Source: Actinoplanes flavus (GTDB lineage: Bacteria > Actinomycetota > Actinomycetes > Mycobacteriales > Micromonosporaceae). From it: 64,000 nt of DNA. Where the stretch lies: assembly GCF_017592555.1 (NCBI RefSeq), contig NZ_JAGFNS010000006.1, positions 188,432 to 252,431 of the forward strand, read 5' to 3'. Shown piece after piece: positions 7,496-17,578 of the stretch (position 1 is its first letter; each line of letters starts with the position of its first letter). The notes beneath the pieces are model-generated. The model was given only the letters and a program-made list of their open reading frames with translations, did not search any database and was not told where the DNA came from. The position numbers and the translations under genes are program-made.

Positions 7496-9396
7496 TGTCC
7501 GCGCACACGCAACGTTGGCCGTCCCGCATCAGCGACCTGGTCCGTACCGTTCACGAGGGTCTTCCCGGGCCTCGCAGCCTGGTGCTGACCAGCGACGCCG
7601 GCGATCTGACCGGCGCCTGCCGCGACGCCGCACAGCAGAGCGGCGGCATGTGTATCGAGATCCCCTGCGCGGACGGCGGCGGCGAGCCGTTCCGGCCACT
7701 GCGCGGAGTGATCGAGCGGATCCTGCCGATCGTGCACGCCGAGGCGATCGACCTCACCAGACAGCTGGGTGCGGAGATCGTGGCCGTACACCCGCGGCTT
7801 GCGGCTTCGTTCGAGATCACGCCCGTGCACACCCTCGACGAGATCGCCAACACGCCCAGCGAGCGGCGCTCGCATCGGGAGTCCGAGCGTTCGTTCCGGA
7901 TCGTCAACGGCCTCGCCCGGCTGCTGCACGGCGCACTCGACCAGTGCCCCAGTCTCAAGTCCGGCCCGATCGTGCTCAGCTGGCCGAGTCTGCACACCGC
8001 CGACGTCGGCACATTGCTGGCCTTCCGCCGGCTGAGCCGGTGGGCCAACCAGGCCGGCAGCCGCCTCGTCCTGGTCGCGTCGGCCGACCCGCATCATGGC
8101 CCGGACGTTCCCGAGCCTGCCGTTCCGGCCGAACTCGCAGACTGTTTCAGCTGGCGCGAGCAGCACCGGCGGCTGCTCACCGGCGTGCTCCGACAGTCGC
8201 TGGCGGAGACGCTGCCGATCGAGGACGCCGCGCCATCGCCCGCGGAGCGGACGGTCCCGGCGAAAGCGGAGCCCGGTGACTTCCAGCTGGTCCGCCGATC
8301 CCTGGAAGCCTTCGCCGCCGGACGCGCTGAGGAGGGCTCGGCCCTGGCGATGCGCGCCATGGCCCCGGCCGCCTTCGCTCTCGACTACGCCACCGTGCTG
8401 CTCCTGTGTGCCCACGTCGTGGCGGTCGCCGACAACGGCGAACCGTTCGACCAGGGGGCTTTCGACGCCGCTTGGCAGGCGTCCGCGGAGGCGGCACACC
8501 ACCCCGCGTTGGAGTTCGCGGTGCAGCAGCCACACACCCGCGAGGAACTCGCCGGGGCGGCATGGCGGGCCGCCGGCTTCGCGAACAGCTGCCTGGGCTC
8601 CCACGAGACCGCACTGCGCTGCTACCACCAGGCCGCCCGCCTGGCCCGCGGCCACCAGCAGCAGGCCCAGGCGCTGATGTACCTCGGCCTGATCACCGGT
8701 AAGCGCCTGCACCGTATCGACGAGGCCGAGGCCCACATCAGGGCCGGCATCGCCGAGGTGACCGGCGACGACGTGGACGTGGTGGGCGTACTCGAACGCT
8801 GTTGGCTGTTGAACGTGAACGCCTTGATGGCCTACTCCGGTGGGCGGTTCAAGGACGCCATGCGTATGGCCCGGGAGGCGTGGGCGACGGTTCGGCCGAT
8901 CCAGTCCAGCGAGGCCACCCACCTCAAGGTCAATCTGGTCTCGAACATCTCGGTGCTCTACGAGAAGGCGGGCCAGCCGGCCGAGGCGGTCAAGGTGTGG
9001 GAGAAGTTCCGGGCGCTGCTCGGCCGTGCCAACGCGCTGTTCGCCAAGCACTACCACTTCCGGGAGGCCGGCCTGCGGCTCGCGGCCGGGCAGTTGGACG
9101 AGGCGCTGGAGGCCTACCAGGCCAGCTTCGACCAGTGCGAGGCGACCACGGATCCGTTCCACGCCCAGATCGTCGCCGAGGCCTGCGCCCACGTGGAGTT
9201 CAAGAAGGGCGCCGTGGCCGAGGCCATCTCCTGGTACGAGCGGGCCGTCGACGCCGCATGGACGGTCGGCGACCACGAACGGCTGCCCAGCATGCAGGCC
9301 ACCTTGGCCGGACTCGTCGACGGCAGCGGGAGCCTGGACGCCGTACCCCCGACGAAGTTGAACCGGCCTTTCGATCTCGTCAACGTCGCCAACTGA
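7495..9396 (+). CDS. TPR-repeat protein with ATPase-like N-terminal region
   Basis: 633 residues, starting at the ATG that overlaps the previous stop. The first 250 residues resemble the AAA/STAND region of actinobacterial regulators (PRSLVLTSDAGDLTGACR, later PIVLSWPSLHTADVGTLLAF), but the Walker A GxxxxGKS is absent, so ATP hydrolysis is doubtful. From about residue 350 on it is all-helical with TPR-like pairs (AGFANSCLGSHETALRCYHQ, NISVLYEKAGQPAEAVKVWE, GQLDEALEAYQASFDQCE). There is no DNA-binding domain. Its place between the flavin protein and the PEARL genes suggests a scaffold that holds the peptide or enzymes; that role is inferred. Confidence 0.6.
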   Translation: MSAHTQRWPSRISDLVRTVHEGLPGPRSLVLTSDAGDLTGACRDAAQQSGGMCIEIPCADGGGEPFRPLRGVIERILPIVHAEAIDLTRQLGAEIVAVHPRLAASFEITPVHTLDEIANTPSERRSHRESERSFRIVNGLARLLHGALDQCPSLKSGPIVLSWPSLHTADVGTLLAFRRLSRWANQAGSRLVLVASADPHHGPDVPEPAVPAELADCFSWREQHRRLLTGVLRQSLAETLPIEDAAPSPAERTVPAKAEPGDFQLVRRSLEAFAAGRAEEGSALAMRAMAPAAFALDYATVLLLCAHVVAVADNGEPFDQGAFDAAWQASAEAAHHPALEFAVQQPHTREELAGAAWRAAGFANSCLGSHETALRCYHQAARLARGHQQQAQALMYLGLITGKRLHRIDEAEAHIRAGIAEVTGDDVDVVGVLERCWLLNVNALMAYSGGRFKDAMRMAREAWATVRPIQSSEATHLKVNLVSNISVLYEKAGQPAEAVKVWEKFRALLGRANALFAKHYHFREAGLRLAAGQLDEALEAYQASFDQCEATTDPFHAQIVAEACAHVEFKKGAVAEAISWYERAVDAAWTVGDHERLPSMQATLAGLVDGSGSLDAVPPTKLNRPFDLVNVAN

Positions 9397-11789
9397 TGGC
9401 TGGAAGCTCATCGGAACCGAACTCGGAGACCTGGTCGGCGGTGCCGGCCGTGCTGTTGCGCAGCACCGGCCTGCCGTTCGAGATGCTGGCCGATCTGAGT
9501 ACGCCCGGCCTGCACGACCGCTTCACCCGGCTGGCCGGGAAGCGAGCCCGGGTACGGCGACTGCAGGCCGAGTTCGCCACCACGGTGTTTCCCGCCGTGG
9601 TGGCGAACGAGGAGGCGTCCGGCGCCGACCGGGCCGTGTTCCGGGCCTGGTTCCGGGCCCGCCGTCAGGTCGAACGGGGCCGGCCGGCCGACGATGTCCC
9701 CTCCGGGCACCACTCACCGGAAGCAGTGCGCTGGCTGGCCGGGTGGGCGGAGCTGCTCGCCGAGGTCGCCGCCGGGCACGCCGAGCTGGTACGCGAGCAC
9801 ACCGCCGCGGTCGACACGGCCCTGAACGGGATCGGTCAGGTCGCGGGCGATGAGCGGTTCGCCGACGCCGTCTTCCTGTCCAGCCCCAGCATGTACCAGG
9901 CGCTGCGCCGCTATTCGAGGCGGACCGCGGTCCGCAAGGTCGATCTCCAGCTGTGGAGCTACCTCCAGCGGTTCACCACCAAGAACGACACGATGAGTCT
10001 GTACGGCCCGGTCGATCACGGCGTCGTCGATCCCGATCCGGCCGCCCCGCCACTGGTACTGACCACCGGGGAACGTCCACCGGTACGCCTGACCCGGACC
10101 GCCTACTGGGCCGCACAGGCGCTCGCCGAGACCATCGCCGCGGACCCGGAGATCCGCCCCCACCTGATTCCGCGTCTCGCCGACGGCCTGTCCTACGATC
10201 CGGTGACCGGAACACTGGACAACACCCTTTCCGGCCGCACGGTCCGGTTGAGCCCCACCGACTCTCGCATCTTCGCGGCCGTGCAGCAGAACCAGCGGCC
10301 CGGCCCGGAGACCACGGAACGTGTGGAGGCGCTGGTCGCGCGCCGCCGCCTGACGCTGGCTCCGCGGATCCCGACCGCCGAACCACATCCGATGGCGTGG
10401 CTGCACCGCTGGCTGACCGCGCTGCCGGTGCAAGCCGGCCGCTGGCGGAGGGTCATCGAGGAGCAGCTCGACATCGCGGCCCGGTTCGCGGACGTGCCCC
10501 CGGCGGAGAAGGCCGTCCTGCTCGACGCCGCGGAGAGGTCGTTCACCGCGGCGACGGGCCGGCCGGCCCGTCGTGCCGAGGGCGAGCTGTACGCCGATCG
10601 CACCCTCCTCTTCGACGAGGCCCACGGCGACATCACCTGCCGCATAGGCCCGGCCCTGATGGACGACCTGGGCCGGCGACTGGCGCCCGCACTGCGTCTG
10701 TGTGCCGCGTACAGCCTGGTCGTGCAGGACGTCTGCCGTCAGAGGGCTCGTGCGGTGCTGGCCGAACTCGGCGGGCGATCCCCCTACTTGCGCTTCGTCG
10801 ACCGGCTGCGGCGTAGTACGGACATCGCGGAGTGCCTGGCCGCACCCGAGGTTCAGGGGTTCCTCTCCGCGCTCTACAAGGTGGTCGAGTCCCGTACCGA
10901 AGCTGGGGTCTCGGTCTTGAACGCCGACGACGTGGCCGCGCTGGCCGTGCCGGTTCCCGCCGGAACCGTGGTCTCCCCCGACCTGTTCCTGGCGGCGGAG
11001 AGCCTGGACGCGTTGCACGCCGGCGACTTCGACGTGATCATCGGCGAGGTCCACCAGGGCGTGCAGGTGTGGACGCATCTCACCGCGTTCTGGCCGGACC
11101 CGGACGGTCTGGCCGCGTCCCTGACGGACCTGCTGGGCGGGCCGGATCGGGTGGCGTTCGTGCACGCGCGGCGGCAGGGCAAGGCGTTTCCGCTGGAGCT
11201 GCCCGGTTACAGCGCCGAGTTCGGTGGCCGCTCCACCAAGGAGCCCTCGGAGGTTCTCGGTGTGGCCGATCTGGAGGTCACCGACGACGGCAGCGGACCG
11301 GTCCTGTGGTCGCGGAAGCTGGGCCGGATCGTCCAGCCGCACGCCGGTGATCCCCGCAGCATCGTGAACTGGATCTTCGGCCCGCCACCGGTGGGCGCGC
11401 CACCACCACCCGACGCCGCGAGCACACCCCGGCTGCGTGTCGGTCATGCGGTGCTGTGGCGGCGCGGCTGGACCGTTCCCGGCGCGGAGCTCGCCACCGC
11501 CCGGGCCGCGACCGTCCCCACCGACGCGCAGTTGCTCGTGACGGAGGTATGGCGTGATCGCGGCCTGCCGCAGCGCGGGTTCGCCCGGTTCCCCGGCGAG
11601 CGCAAGCCGGTCTACGTCGACATCGGCGATCCGCTGAGCACCGCTCAGCTGCTGGCCCGCACGACCGGGGCGTCATTCCTGCGAGTCAGCGAGATGCTGC
11701 CCGAGCCCGGACACTGGTGGCTGCCGGCGGCCGGGAGCGGGCGGCGGAGCTGCGAGTGGCGGACCACCTGGGTGGCCGGCCATGGGTGA
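9396..11789 (+). CDS. LanB N-terminal-domain protein (PEARL-like) 1
   Basis: 797 residues. It starts with the family opening AVLLRSTGLPFEML, has the conserved block YLQRFTTKNDTMSLYGP near residues 188-205 (SLYGP where the paralogues have SFFGP), GEVHQGVQ near 549 and KPVYVDIGD near 738. It matches the lantibiotic-dehydratase N-terminal (tRNA-Glu-dependent) domain but lacks the SpaB_C elimination domain, and no separate SpaB_C gene is present. That domain loss defines PEARLs, which add an amino acid from aminoacyl-tRNA to a peptide C-terminus. The winged-helix segment (about 265-330) is degenerate but present. Amino-acid specificity cannot be read. It overlaps the next gene by eight bases. Confidence 0.75.
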   Translation: MAGSSSEPNSETWSAVPAVLLRSTGLPFEMLADLSTPGLHDRFTRLAGKRARVRRLQAEFATTVFPAVVANEEASGADRAVFRAWFRARRQVERGRPADDVPSGHHSPEAVRWLAGWAELLAEVAAGHAELVREHTAAVDTALNGIGQVAGDERFADAVFLSSPSMYQALRRYSRRTAVRKVDLQLWSYLQRFTTKNDTMSLYGPVDHGVVDPDPAAPPLVLTTGERPPVRLTRTAYWAAQALAETIAADPEIRPHLIPRLADGLSYDPVTGTLDNTLSGRTVRLSPTDSRIFAAVQQNQRPGPETTERVEALVARRRLTLAPRIPTAEPHPMAWLHRWLTALPVQAGRWRRVIEEQLDIAARFADVPPAEKAVLLDAAERSFTAATGRPARRAEGELYADRTLLFDEAHGDITCRIGPALMDDLGRRLAPALRLCAAYSLVVQDVCRQRARAVLAELGGRSPYLRFVDRLRRSTDIAECLAAPEVQGFLSALYKVVESRTEAGVSVLNADDVAALAVPVPAGTVVSPDLFLAAESLDALHAGDFDVIIGEVHQGVQVWTHLTAFWPDPDGLAASLTDLLGGPDRVAFVHARRQGKAFPLELPGYSAEFGGRSTKEPSEVLGVADLEVTDDGSGPVLWSRKLGRIVQPHAGDPRSIVNWIFGPPPVGAPPPPDAASTPRLRVGHAVLWRRGWTVPGAELATARAATVPTDAQLLVTEVWRDRGLPQRGFARFPGERKPVYVDIGDPLSTAQLLARTTGASFLRVSEMLPEPGHWWLPAAGSGRRSCEWRTTWVAGHG

Positions 11790-13860
11790 GGACACGACCG
11801 TACGGTTGATGGACCGGTTCGTGCTGCGCGGCACCGGCTTCCCGGTCGACATGCTCGACCGGCTGCGGTCTCCCCGGACCGCCGGTGCCACCGCGGAACT
11901 GCTCGCCGCCCGGGCTGCTCTCGACGTACTGGCAGCCGATGTCGACAGGACGATGGCCGCCACCGGGCGGACCGCGAAGGACACCGGGGATCAGGCGACG
12001 GTCACGGCGGTACGCCGCATCCGTAAAGCGATCGCCGCCCGCCGCCCGGTTGACGGCGCGCCGCCGGAATGGGCCGCGGCCTGCACCCGGGTCGCCGCCG
12101 CCGAGGCGACGGTGGCGGCCGTCTATCAGGAGGAACTTCACCGGGGCCGGGCCGTGCTCCGCGAACTGTTCCGGCGCGACGACGTGCAGGAGGCGCTGTG
12201 GCTGTCGAACCCGGACATGGCCGACGCGCACTGGCCGTCCTACCTGAAGCACTGGCGGCCGGACCAGCGCGACAGCCGGATCAAACGCCTGGAACGGATC
12301 CTCTACACCTATCTCCAGCGGTTCGCCACGAAGAACGACACCACCAGCTTCTTCGGCCCACTCAACTACGGCGCGTTCCTGAAGAACACGCCGCCCGAGC
12401 TGCGGATCAGCTCGCAGCGGATTCGGGCGCGGCGTGGCTTCTTCGCGTTCTGGGCCGCCGAAGCGATCGCCGGCCACCACCTGGATCCCTCGTCCCTCAC
12501 GCCGCTCGACGACATCGGCTCTCCCCGGGCCGACGGCCTGCGCCGGATGGTCGAGGAGTTCGCGACGGCTCCGCTGGCGCGGCGGCGTGAGCTGCTCGCC
12601 GCCGCGGAGACCGAATACGGCCGGATCACCGGTGATGCGGTACGGCGTGGCGGTGACGGGAAGATGTTCCGCGACCGGGCGCTGATCTACGAGGAGTGCC
12701 TCGGCGACGTCGAACGCCTGCACCTGACCGAAGTCGATCAGGACCGCATCGCCACCGCGCTGACCCCGGTGGCCCGGCTGTGTGCCGAATACTCCCGCCG
12801 CCGCACGAACGACCTACGCGCCGCCGGAAACGCCGTGCTCAGCACATTGAGCCCGAACGGCGCCCCGGTGCCGTTCCCGAGGTTCGCCGCGGCCTGGCAG
12901 CGCCGTCATCCGGACGCCCCGCCCACCCCGTCCGCCGATCGTCTGATCACCGATCTGACCGCTCTGGTCTCGATGCGCCGAACCGGTGCCGAGGCTCGCC
13001 TCACCGACGCCGACGTGGCCGCCCTGTGCGTCACGCCCGGCGATCCGGTGGTGATGTCCCCGGACCTGATGCTGGCCGCCGACGGATTCGACGCCCTGGC
13101 CAAGGGCGACTACCGCATCGTGGTCGGCGAGATCCACCACGGTGTTCAGCCGACCGGCTGGATGCTGACCTTCGCCGACGACCCGGACGGCTGGCGGCAG
13201 GCGACCGAGGCGATGCTGCCGCAGCCCGGCACGGTCCAGCCGGCCAACCTGGTCCTCGGGCGGCGGATGAAGGTGGCGCCGCCACGGTTCCCCGGCCCGA
13301 GCGTCCCGGCCCGGGACGGTCTGTCCCACCTGGTGGTGCTGCCCGGCCCGGAACTGCGTGCGCCCGGTGCCGACCGGCCGTTGCGCTTCCATCCGCCGTC
13401 GCATGGGGTGGGGCACCGCTACGGCGTGTTCGCCTGCTTCTCCTATCCGCTCGCTGATCTTCCTCGGGTCCGTACCGGCGAGAACACGCCCCGGATCGTC
13501 GCGGGTGACGTGGTCGTGCAGCGACGCCGCTGGGCGATCCCCGCCGACCGGCTGCCGTCCGGCTCGTCGCACCACCTGTTCGTCGCGTGCGCCGCGTTCC
13601 GGGCAGAGCACCGGCTCCCCGAGCGGGTGTTCGTGCGTTCCGCGAGCGAACCCAAGCCCGTCTTCGTCGATTTCAGCAGCGTCTTTTCCCTGGAAGTTCT
13701 CGCCCAGTTGGGTGCCGACGCCACCCGGCAGAACCTGGCGGAACTGCTGTTCGAGGAGGTCTTGCCGGACATGGAGGAGCTGTGGCTACGCCGCGGCGAC
13801 GGACGCTACTGCACCGAGCTGCGGACCGTGTGCACCGTTCCCGGGGACGGTGTGGCGTGA
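11782..13860 (+). CDS. LanB N-terminal-domain protein (PEARL-like) 2, short form without the winged helix
   Basis: 692 residues, about 100 fewer than its paralogues. It has the opening VLRGTGFPVDMLDRL, YLQRFATKNDTTSFFGPLNYG (near 177), GEIHHGVQ (near 449, closest to paralogue 1) and PKPVFVDFSS (near 624). The missing stretch lies between FWAAEAIAGHHLD (about 223) and the helical segment RRRELLAAAE (about 265). The other four carry a winged-helix/RRE-like module there. The frame is intact with all downstream motifs, so this is an in-frame loss, not decay. It may use the peptide bound by a partner, or may have a non-ligase role. Confidence 0.75.
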   Translation: MGEDTTVRLMDRFVLRGTGFPVDMLDRLRSPRTAGATAELLAARAALDVLAADVDRTMAATGRTAKDTGDQATVTAVRRIRKAIAARRPVDGAPPEWAAACTRVAAAEATVAAVYQEELHRGRAVLRELFRRDDVQEALWLSNPDMADAHWPSYLKHWRPDQRDSRIKRLERILYTYLQRFATKNDTTSFFGPLNYGAFLKNTPPELRISSQRIRARRGFFAFWAAEAIAGHHLDPSSLTPLDDIGSPRADGLRRMVEEFATAPLARRRELLAAAETEYGRITGDAVRRGGDGKMFRDRALIYEECLGDVERLHLTEVDQDRIATALTPVARLCAEYSRRRTNDLRAAGNAVLSTLSPNGAPVPFPRFAAAWQRRHPDAPPTPSADRLITDLTALVSMRRTGAEARLTDADVAALCVTPGDPVVMSPDLMLAADGFDALAKGDYRIVVGEIHHGVQPTGWMLTFADDPDGWRQATEAMLPQPGTVQPANLVLGRRMKVAPPRFPGPSVPARDGLSHLVVLPGPELRAPGADRPLRFHPPSHGVGHRYGVFACFSYPLADLPRVRTGENTPRIVAGDVVVQRRRWAIPADRLPSGSSHHLFVACAAFRAEHRLPERVFVRSASEPKPVFVDFSSVFSLEVLAQLGADATRQNLAELLFEEVLPDMEELWLRRGDGRYCTELRTVCTVPGDGVA

Positions 13861-16220
13861 CGGCCGGATGGCGGATGCTGCCGCACTTCCTGCTGCGAAG
13901 CACCGGGTTCGCGTTCGAACTGCTGGACGTGCTCGGCTGCCCGGATTCGTCAGCCGGGGTGGATGAGCTGCTCGACGCCGACGCGGCCCTGGACGCCCGG
14001 ATCGGGCGGGTCCAGCGGGCCCTGGCCGACGACAGCGATCCGGCGACCGGCAAGATTCGCCGCAAGGTCTTCAAGCGGGTCGAACGGCACGAGCCGTCCG
14101 GACTCGACGGCGGCCAGCGGGAACGGCTCGCCCCGGCCACCGCCGCCGAGCTGCTGGCCTGGGATGCGGCCGTCGCCGAACGTGCCGAGCTGGCCGAACG
14201 GTTGCGTGCCACCTTCGCGGCCGAACTGCGGGAACGGCGGCAAGCGCTGCGTGAGGTGGTCGCTGATCCACGGTTCGGGGAGGCGGTGTGGCTGTCCAGC
14301 CCGCAGATGTACCAGATCGGGCTGCGCGGCTATCTCGCGTCGACCGAACCGCGCAGTGACACCCGGCGAGCCGAGCGGCAGCTGGTCGCCTACCTGGAAC
14401 GATTCTGTGCGAAGAACGACACGTCGTCGTTCTTCGGCCCGATCGACTACGGCCACACCGGCACCGAGCCGGGCGCGGCGCCGGTGGCCGGGCGGGTCAC
14501 CGGACGGGCCGCGTTCCTGGCGCACTGGGCGGTGGCCGCGATCGCCGGTGCCGTCGCCGACGACGCGCGGATCAGGCCCTGGCTGCGGCCGGTGCTGAGT
14601 GCGACATGCACCGTGACGGACGCGGCGGAGCTGACCGTGAACGGACGGGTGGTCGCCGGTCGCGCCGCCGACGTGCTGAGGCTGGTCGACGGCAGCCGCA
14701 CGGTCGGGGACATCGCGGCCCCGGCCGTCCTCGACAAGTTCGCCGCCGCCGGCGTCATCCGGTTGGTTCCCGAGGTGCCGGTGACCGTGCCACACCCCTC
14801 GCTGTGGCTGCGCGACTGGCTGACCGCGCTGCCGGCCGCGTGCCCGGGACGACAGCCCTGGCTGGATCGCCTCGAACCGCTGCTGGAGACCGAGCGGACC
14901 TTCGCGGACGCCGATTTCGCCACCAAGCGGGACCTGCTCACCGCCGCGGAACGGCACTTCGTCGAGATGACCGGAGTCGACCCGCGACGTGGGGGCGGCG
15001 AGTTGTACGCCGACCGGTCGCTCTACTACGAGGAGGCGGTGGGCGGGGCATCCCCGCTGGTCCTGGATCCGTCGGTGACCGGGCTGATCCTGGAACGGCT
15101 GAAGCCGGTGCTCGACCTCTACGCGGCCCATGCCCTCGCCGCCCAGCGTGCGGTCCGTGACGAGGGCACCGCCCGGCTCGCGAAACTGACCGCCGATCAC
15201 GGCGCCCGGTCCCTGCCCCTGACGACGGTGGTGTCGGCGCTGCGCTCGGTTCCGATGCCCGAACCGCCGGACGACTGGGCCACCGCCGTCCGGTCACAGC
15301 TCGCCGGGCGGGAGGCCGAACACGCCGTCGAGCTCGACCTCGCCGCCCTGCCCCGGTCCACCGACCTGGCCGCCGAACCGCTGCTCACCTCGCTGGACCT
15401 GATGCTGGTCGCGGACAGCGCCGACGACGTCCGGGCCGGGCGGTTCGACGTCGTGGTCGGTGAATGCCACGACCAACTGCTCGTGTGGGGCTGGCCGTTG
15501 TATTTCCATCCCGATCCGGCGGCCGTCCACGAGTCGGGTGAGCAGGCGCTGCGCGACATCCAGGGCGACCGGGTCTACGGCAATGTGGTGCCGACCCGCC
15601 GGGTGAAGATCAGTCCGTTCCAGTACCCGGGCCCGGCCGTGGTCCTCGGCGGTGTCCGGCCCGCTCCCGGGAACGAGGTGCCGATCGCCGCGGTGACCGC
15701 CGAAGCCCGGGACGGACGGCCGGTGCTCAGCGCGCCCGGTGTGGACGCGTTCGGGCTGTACAACGCCGAGCAGCAGACCTTCGCGCACCGGATCTTCGCC
15801 CCGCCCCGGCTCGTTCCGCCGCCCCCGGTCGAGACCGGGGAGCACACGCCCCGGCTGTCCGTCGGCGCTGTGGTGGTGCAGCGGGAGCGGTGGCGGCTGC
15901 GCAAGACCGACCTGTTCGGCCCGGTCGCGCTCACCGGCGACGAGGTGGGGCTGCTCACCGCGTACCGTCGTTGTGCCCGTCGCTTGAACCTGCCCCGCCA
16001 TGTCTTCGCCCGGGTGGCCGGCGACCGCAAGCCGATGCTGGTCGACGCCGAGAGCTGGTTCTCGCTGCAGGCGCTCTATCACCTGGTGCCGGCCGACCGC
16101 GACGTGGTGCTCACCGAGATGATGCCCGGCCCGGACGGTCTGTGGCTGCGCGGCGACGCCGGCCGGCACTGCGCCGAGCTACGGATGACGGCCTACTACC
16201 ACCGCGGCGAGACGTCATGA
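13857..16220 (+). CDS. LanB N-terminal-domain protein (PEARL-like) 3
   Basis: 787 residues from a GTG that overlaps the previous stop (GTGA); an ATG 18 bases later would give MLPHFLLRSTGF. The landmarks are HFLLRSTGFAFELL, a KNDTSSFFGPIDYG block near 178-195, a winged-helix segment with LVDGSRTVGDIA near 280, GECHDQLLVWGW near 534, and RKPMLVDAESWFSL near 724. It ends GRHCAELRMTAYYHRG, the common C-terminal strand of the set. No elimination domain follows. Predicted peptide aminoacyl-tRNA ligase; the transferred residue is unknown. Coupled to the tldD-like gene by ATGA. Confidence 0.75.
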   Translation: MTAGWRMLPHFLLRSTGFAFELLDVLGCPDSSAGVDELLDADAALDARIGRVQRALADDSDPATGKIRRKVFKRVERHEPSGLDGGQRERLAPATAAELLAWDAAVAERAELAERLRATFAAELRERRQALREVVADPRFGEAVWLSSPQMYQIGLRGYLASTEPRSDTRRAERQLVAYLERFCAKNDTSSFFGPIDYGHTGTEPGAAPVAGRVTGRAAFLAHWAVAAIAGAVADDARIRPWLRPVLSATCTVTDAAELTVNGRVVAGRAADVLRLVDGSRTVGDIAAPAVLDKFAAAGVIRLVPEVPVTVPHPSLWLRDWLTALPAACPGRQPWLDRLEPLLETERTFADADFATKRDLLTAAERHFVEMTGVDPRRGGGELYADRSLYYEEAVGGASPLVLDPSVTGLILERLKPVLDLYAAHALAAQRAVRDEGTARLAKLTADHGARSLPLTTVVSALRSVPMPEPPDDWATAVRSQLAGREAEHAVELDLAALPRSTDLAAEPLLTSLDLMLVADSADDVRAGRFDVVVGECHDQLLVWGWPLYFHPDPAAVHESGEQALRDIQGDRVYGNVVPTRRVKISPFQYPGPAVVLGGVRPAPGNEVPIAAVTAEARDGRPVLSAPGVDAFGLYNAEQQTFAHRIFAPPRLVPPPPVETGEHTPRLSVGAVVVQRERWRLRKTDLFGPVALTGDEVGLLTAYRRCARRLNLPRHVFARVAGDRKPMLVDAESWFSLQALYHLVPADRDVVLTEMMPGPDGLWLRGDAGRHCAELRMTAYYHRGETS

Positions 16221-17578
16221 CCGGGCTCATCGATCCGGAGGCCGCCCGCCGGGCCGCGGTCCGGGCGCTGCGGCCGGGTGATCTGTTCGGTGAGTTGTTC
16301 GCCGAGGAGCGCACTCATGTCGCCCACGAGATCCGGGACGGGATGCCGATCACCAGCCGGACCCGGTACGAGCGAGGCATGGGCCTGCGGGCCGTGGACG
16401 ACACCGGAACCAGGCTCGCTCATCACACCGGACTCGACGAGGACACGCTGCCCGCCCTGGTCAGCGCCCTCCGCAGCGGTGGACCGGTCACCGGAACACG
16501 CGATCGCGCGATCGGCCGGCCCTGGCCCGTGCTGGAGGGAGCCCACGCCGCGACGGTCGCGGCCGAGGCCGAGGCCGAGGCGCGCGCTGCCGGGAACGGC
16601 CACGACGTCCAGGTCACGGTCAAGGTGATCACGCTGCTGCAACAGGTCCTCGTGGCCCGCCCGGACCGGGTGGTGACCGAGCGCCGGGAGGCCGTCTCGC
16701 TGCACATCCGGGCCAAGGTACGGCTCGGCAAGCAGGTGCGCTGGGGTCGCCGGGTGACCGGTTGCGATCAACTCGCTGGGCTGGTCAAGGACGGCCGGCA
16801 CCGGCTGCTGGCTCGCGCCGCGGTGGAGTCCGCGATCGAACGGCTCGACGCGGTCGACGCCCCGGCGGGCCGGATACCGGTGGTCCTCGGTCCGGGCAGT
16901 CCGGCGATGCTGCTGCACGAGGCGTGCGGGCACGCCCTCGAGGGCGACCTGGTGCGGCGGCCCGCGTCGGCCTTCCACGGCCGGTTCGGCAGCCGGGTCG
17001 CCGTCCCGCATCTGTCCCTGGTCGACGACCCGCGGCAACCCGGCGACGGACGGCAGTACGGCGTCGACGACGAGGGTGAACCGGCCGCCACCGCGGTCCT
17101 GATCGAGGGTGGTGTCCTCACCGGCCAACTGCTCGACCGCTGGCACGCCCACCAACTCGGAATACCGGGCAACGGCCACGGGCGGCGCCTGAGCTACGCC
17201 TACCCGCCGCTGCCGCGCATGGCCAGCACCGTCGTGGCGCCCGGCCCGCATGCGGCCGGGGAGATCGTGGCGGCGACACCGCGCGGGCTCTACGTGCGGT
17301 CGATCGGGGGTGGCGACACCGACATGGGTTCCGGCCGGTTCAACCTCCAGGTCGATGAGGGCTATCTGATCGAGAACGGACGGCTCGGCCCGCCGATCCG
17401 CGGTGCGGTGCTCTCCGGCACCGGCAGCGAGGTGCTGGCCGGAATCGACATGGTCGGCGACGACGTCGAGATGCTCTCCGGCGCCTACGTGTGCAACAAG
17501 CTCGACCAGTTCCCGGTCCTGGTCAACCTCGGCCAGCCCACACTTCGTGTCGCCGAACTGCACGTGTGGGGAGTGTGA
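16217..17578 (+). CDS. TldD-like metalloprotease subunit
   Basis: 453 residues of the PmbA/TldD family. The zinc motif HEACGH lies near residue 233 (HExxxH, as in active TldD), with the downstream conserved block GGDTDMGSGRFNLQVDEGYL and the family ending with CNKLDQFPVLVNLGQP. TldD provides the active site of the TldD/TldE heterodimer, which threads and digests unfolded peptides and matures modified peptides such as microcin B17. Here it would cut the scaffold to free the C-terminal product, or trim it. The ATG overlaps the PEARL-like 3 stop. Confidence 0.85.
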   Translation: MTGLIDPEAARRAAVRALRPGDLFGELFAEERTHVAHEIRDGMPITSRTRYERGMGLRAVDDTGTRLAHHTGLDEDTLPALVSALRSGGPVTGTRDRAIGRPWPVLEGAHAATVAAEAEAEARAAGNGHDVQVTVKVITLLQQVLVARPDRVVTERREAVSLHIRAKVRLGKQVRWGRRVTGCDQLAGLVKDGRHRLLARAAVESAIERLDAVDAPAGRIPVVLGPGSPAMLLHEACGHALEGDLVRRPASAFHGRFGSRVAVPHLSLVDDPRQPGDGRQYGVDDEGEPAATAVLIEGGVLTGQLLDRWHAHQLGIPGNGHGRRLSYAYPPLPRMASTVVAPGPHAAGEIVAATPRGLYVRSIGGGDTDMGSGRFNLQVDEGYLIENGRLGPPIRGAVLSGTGSEVLAGIDMVGDDVEMLSGAYVCNKLDQFPVLVNLGQPTLRVAELHVWGV

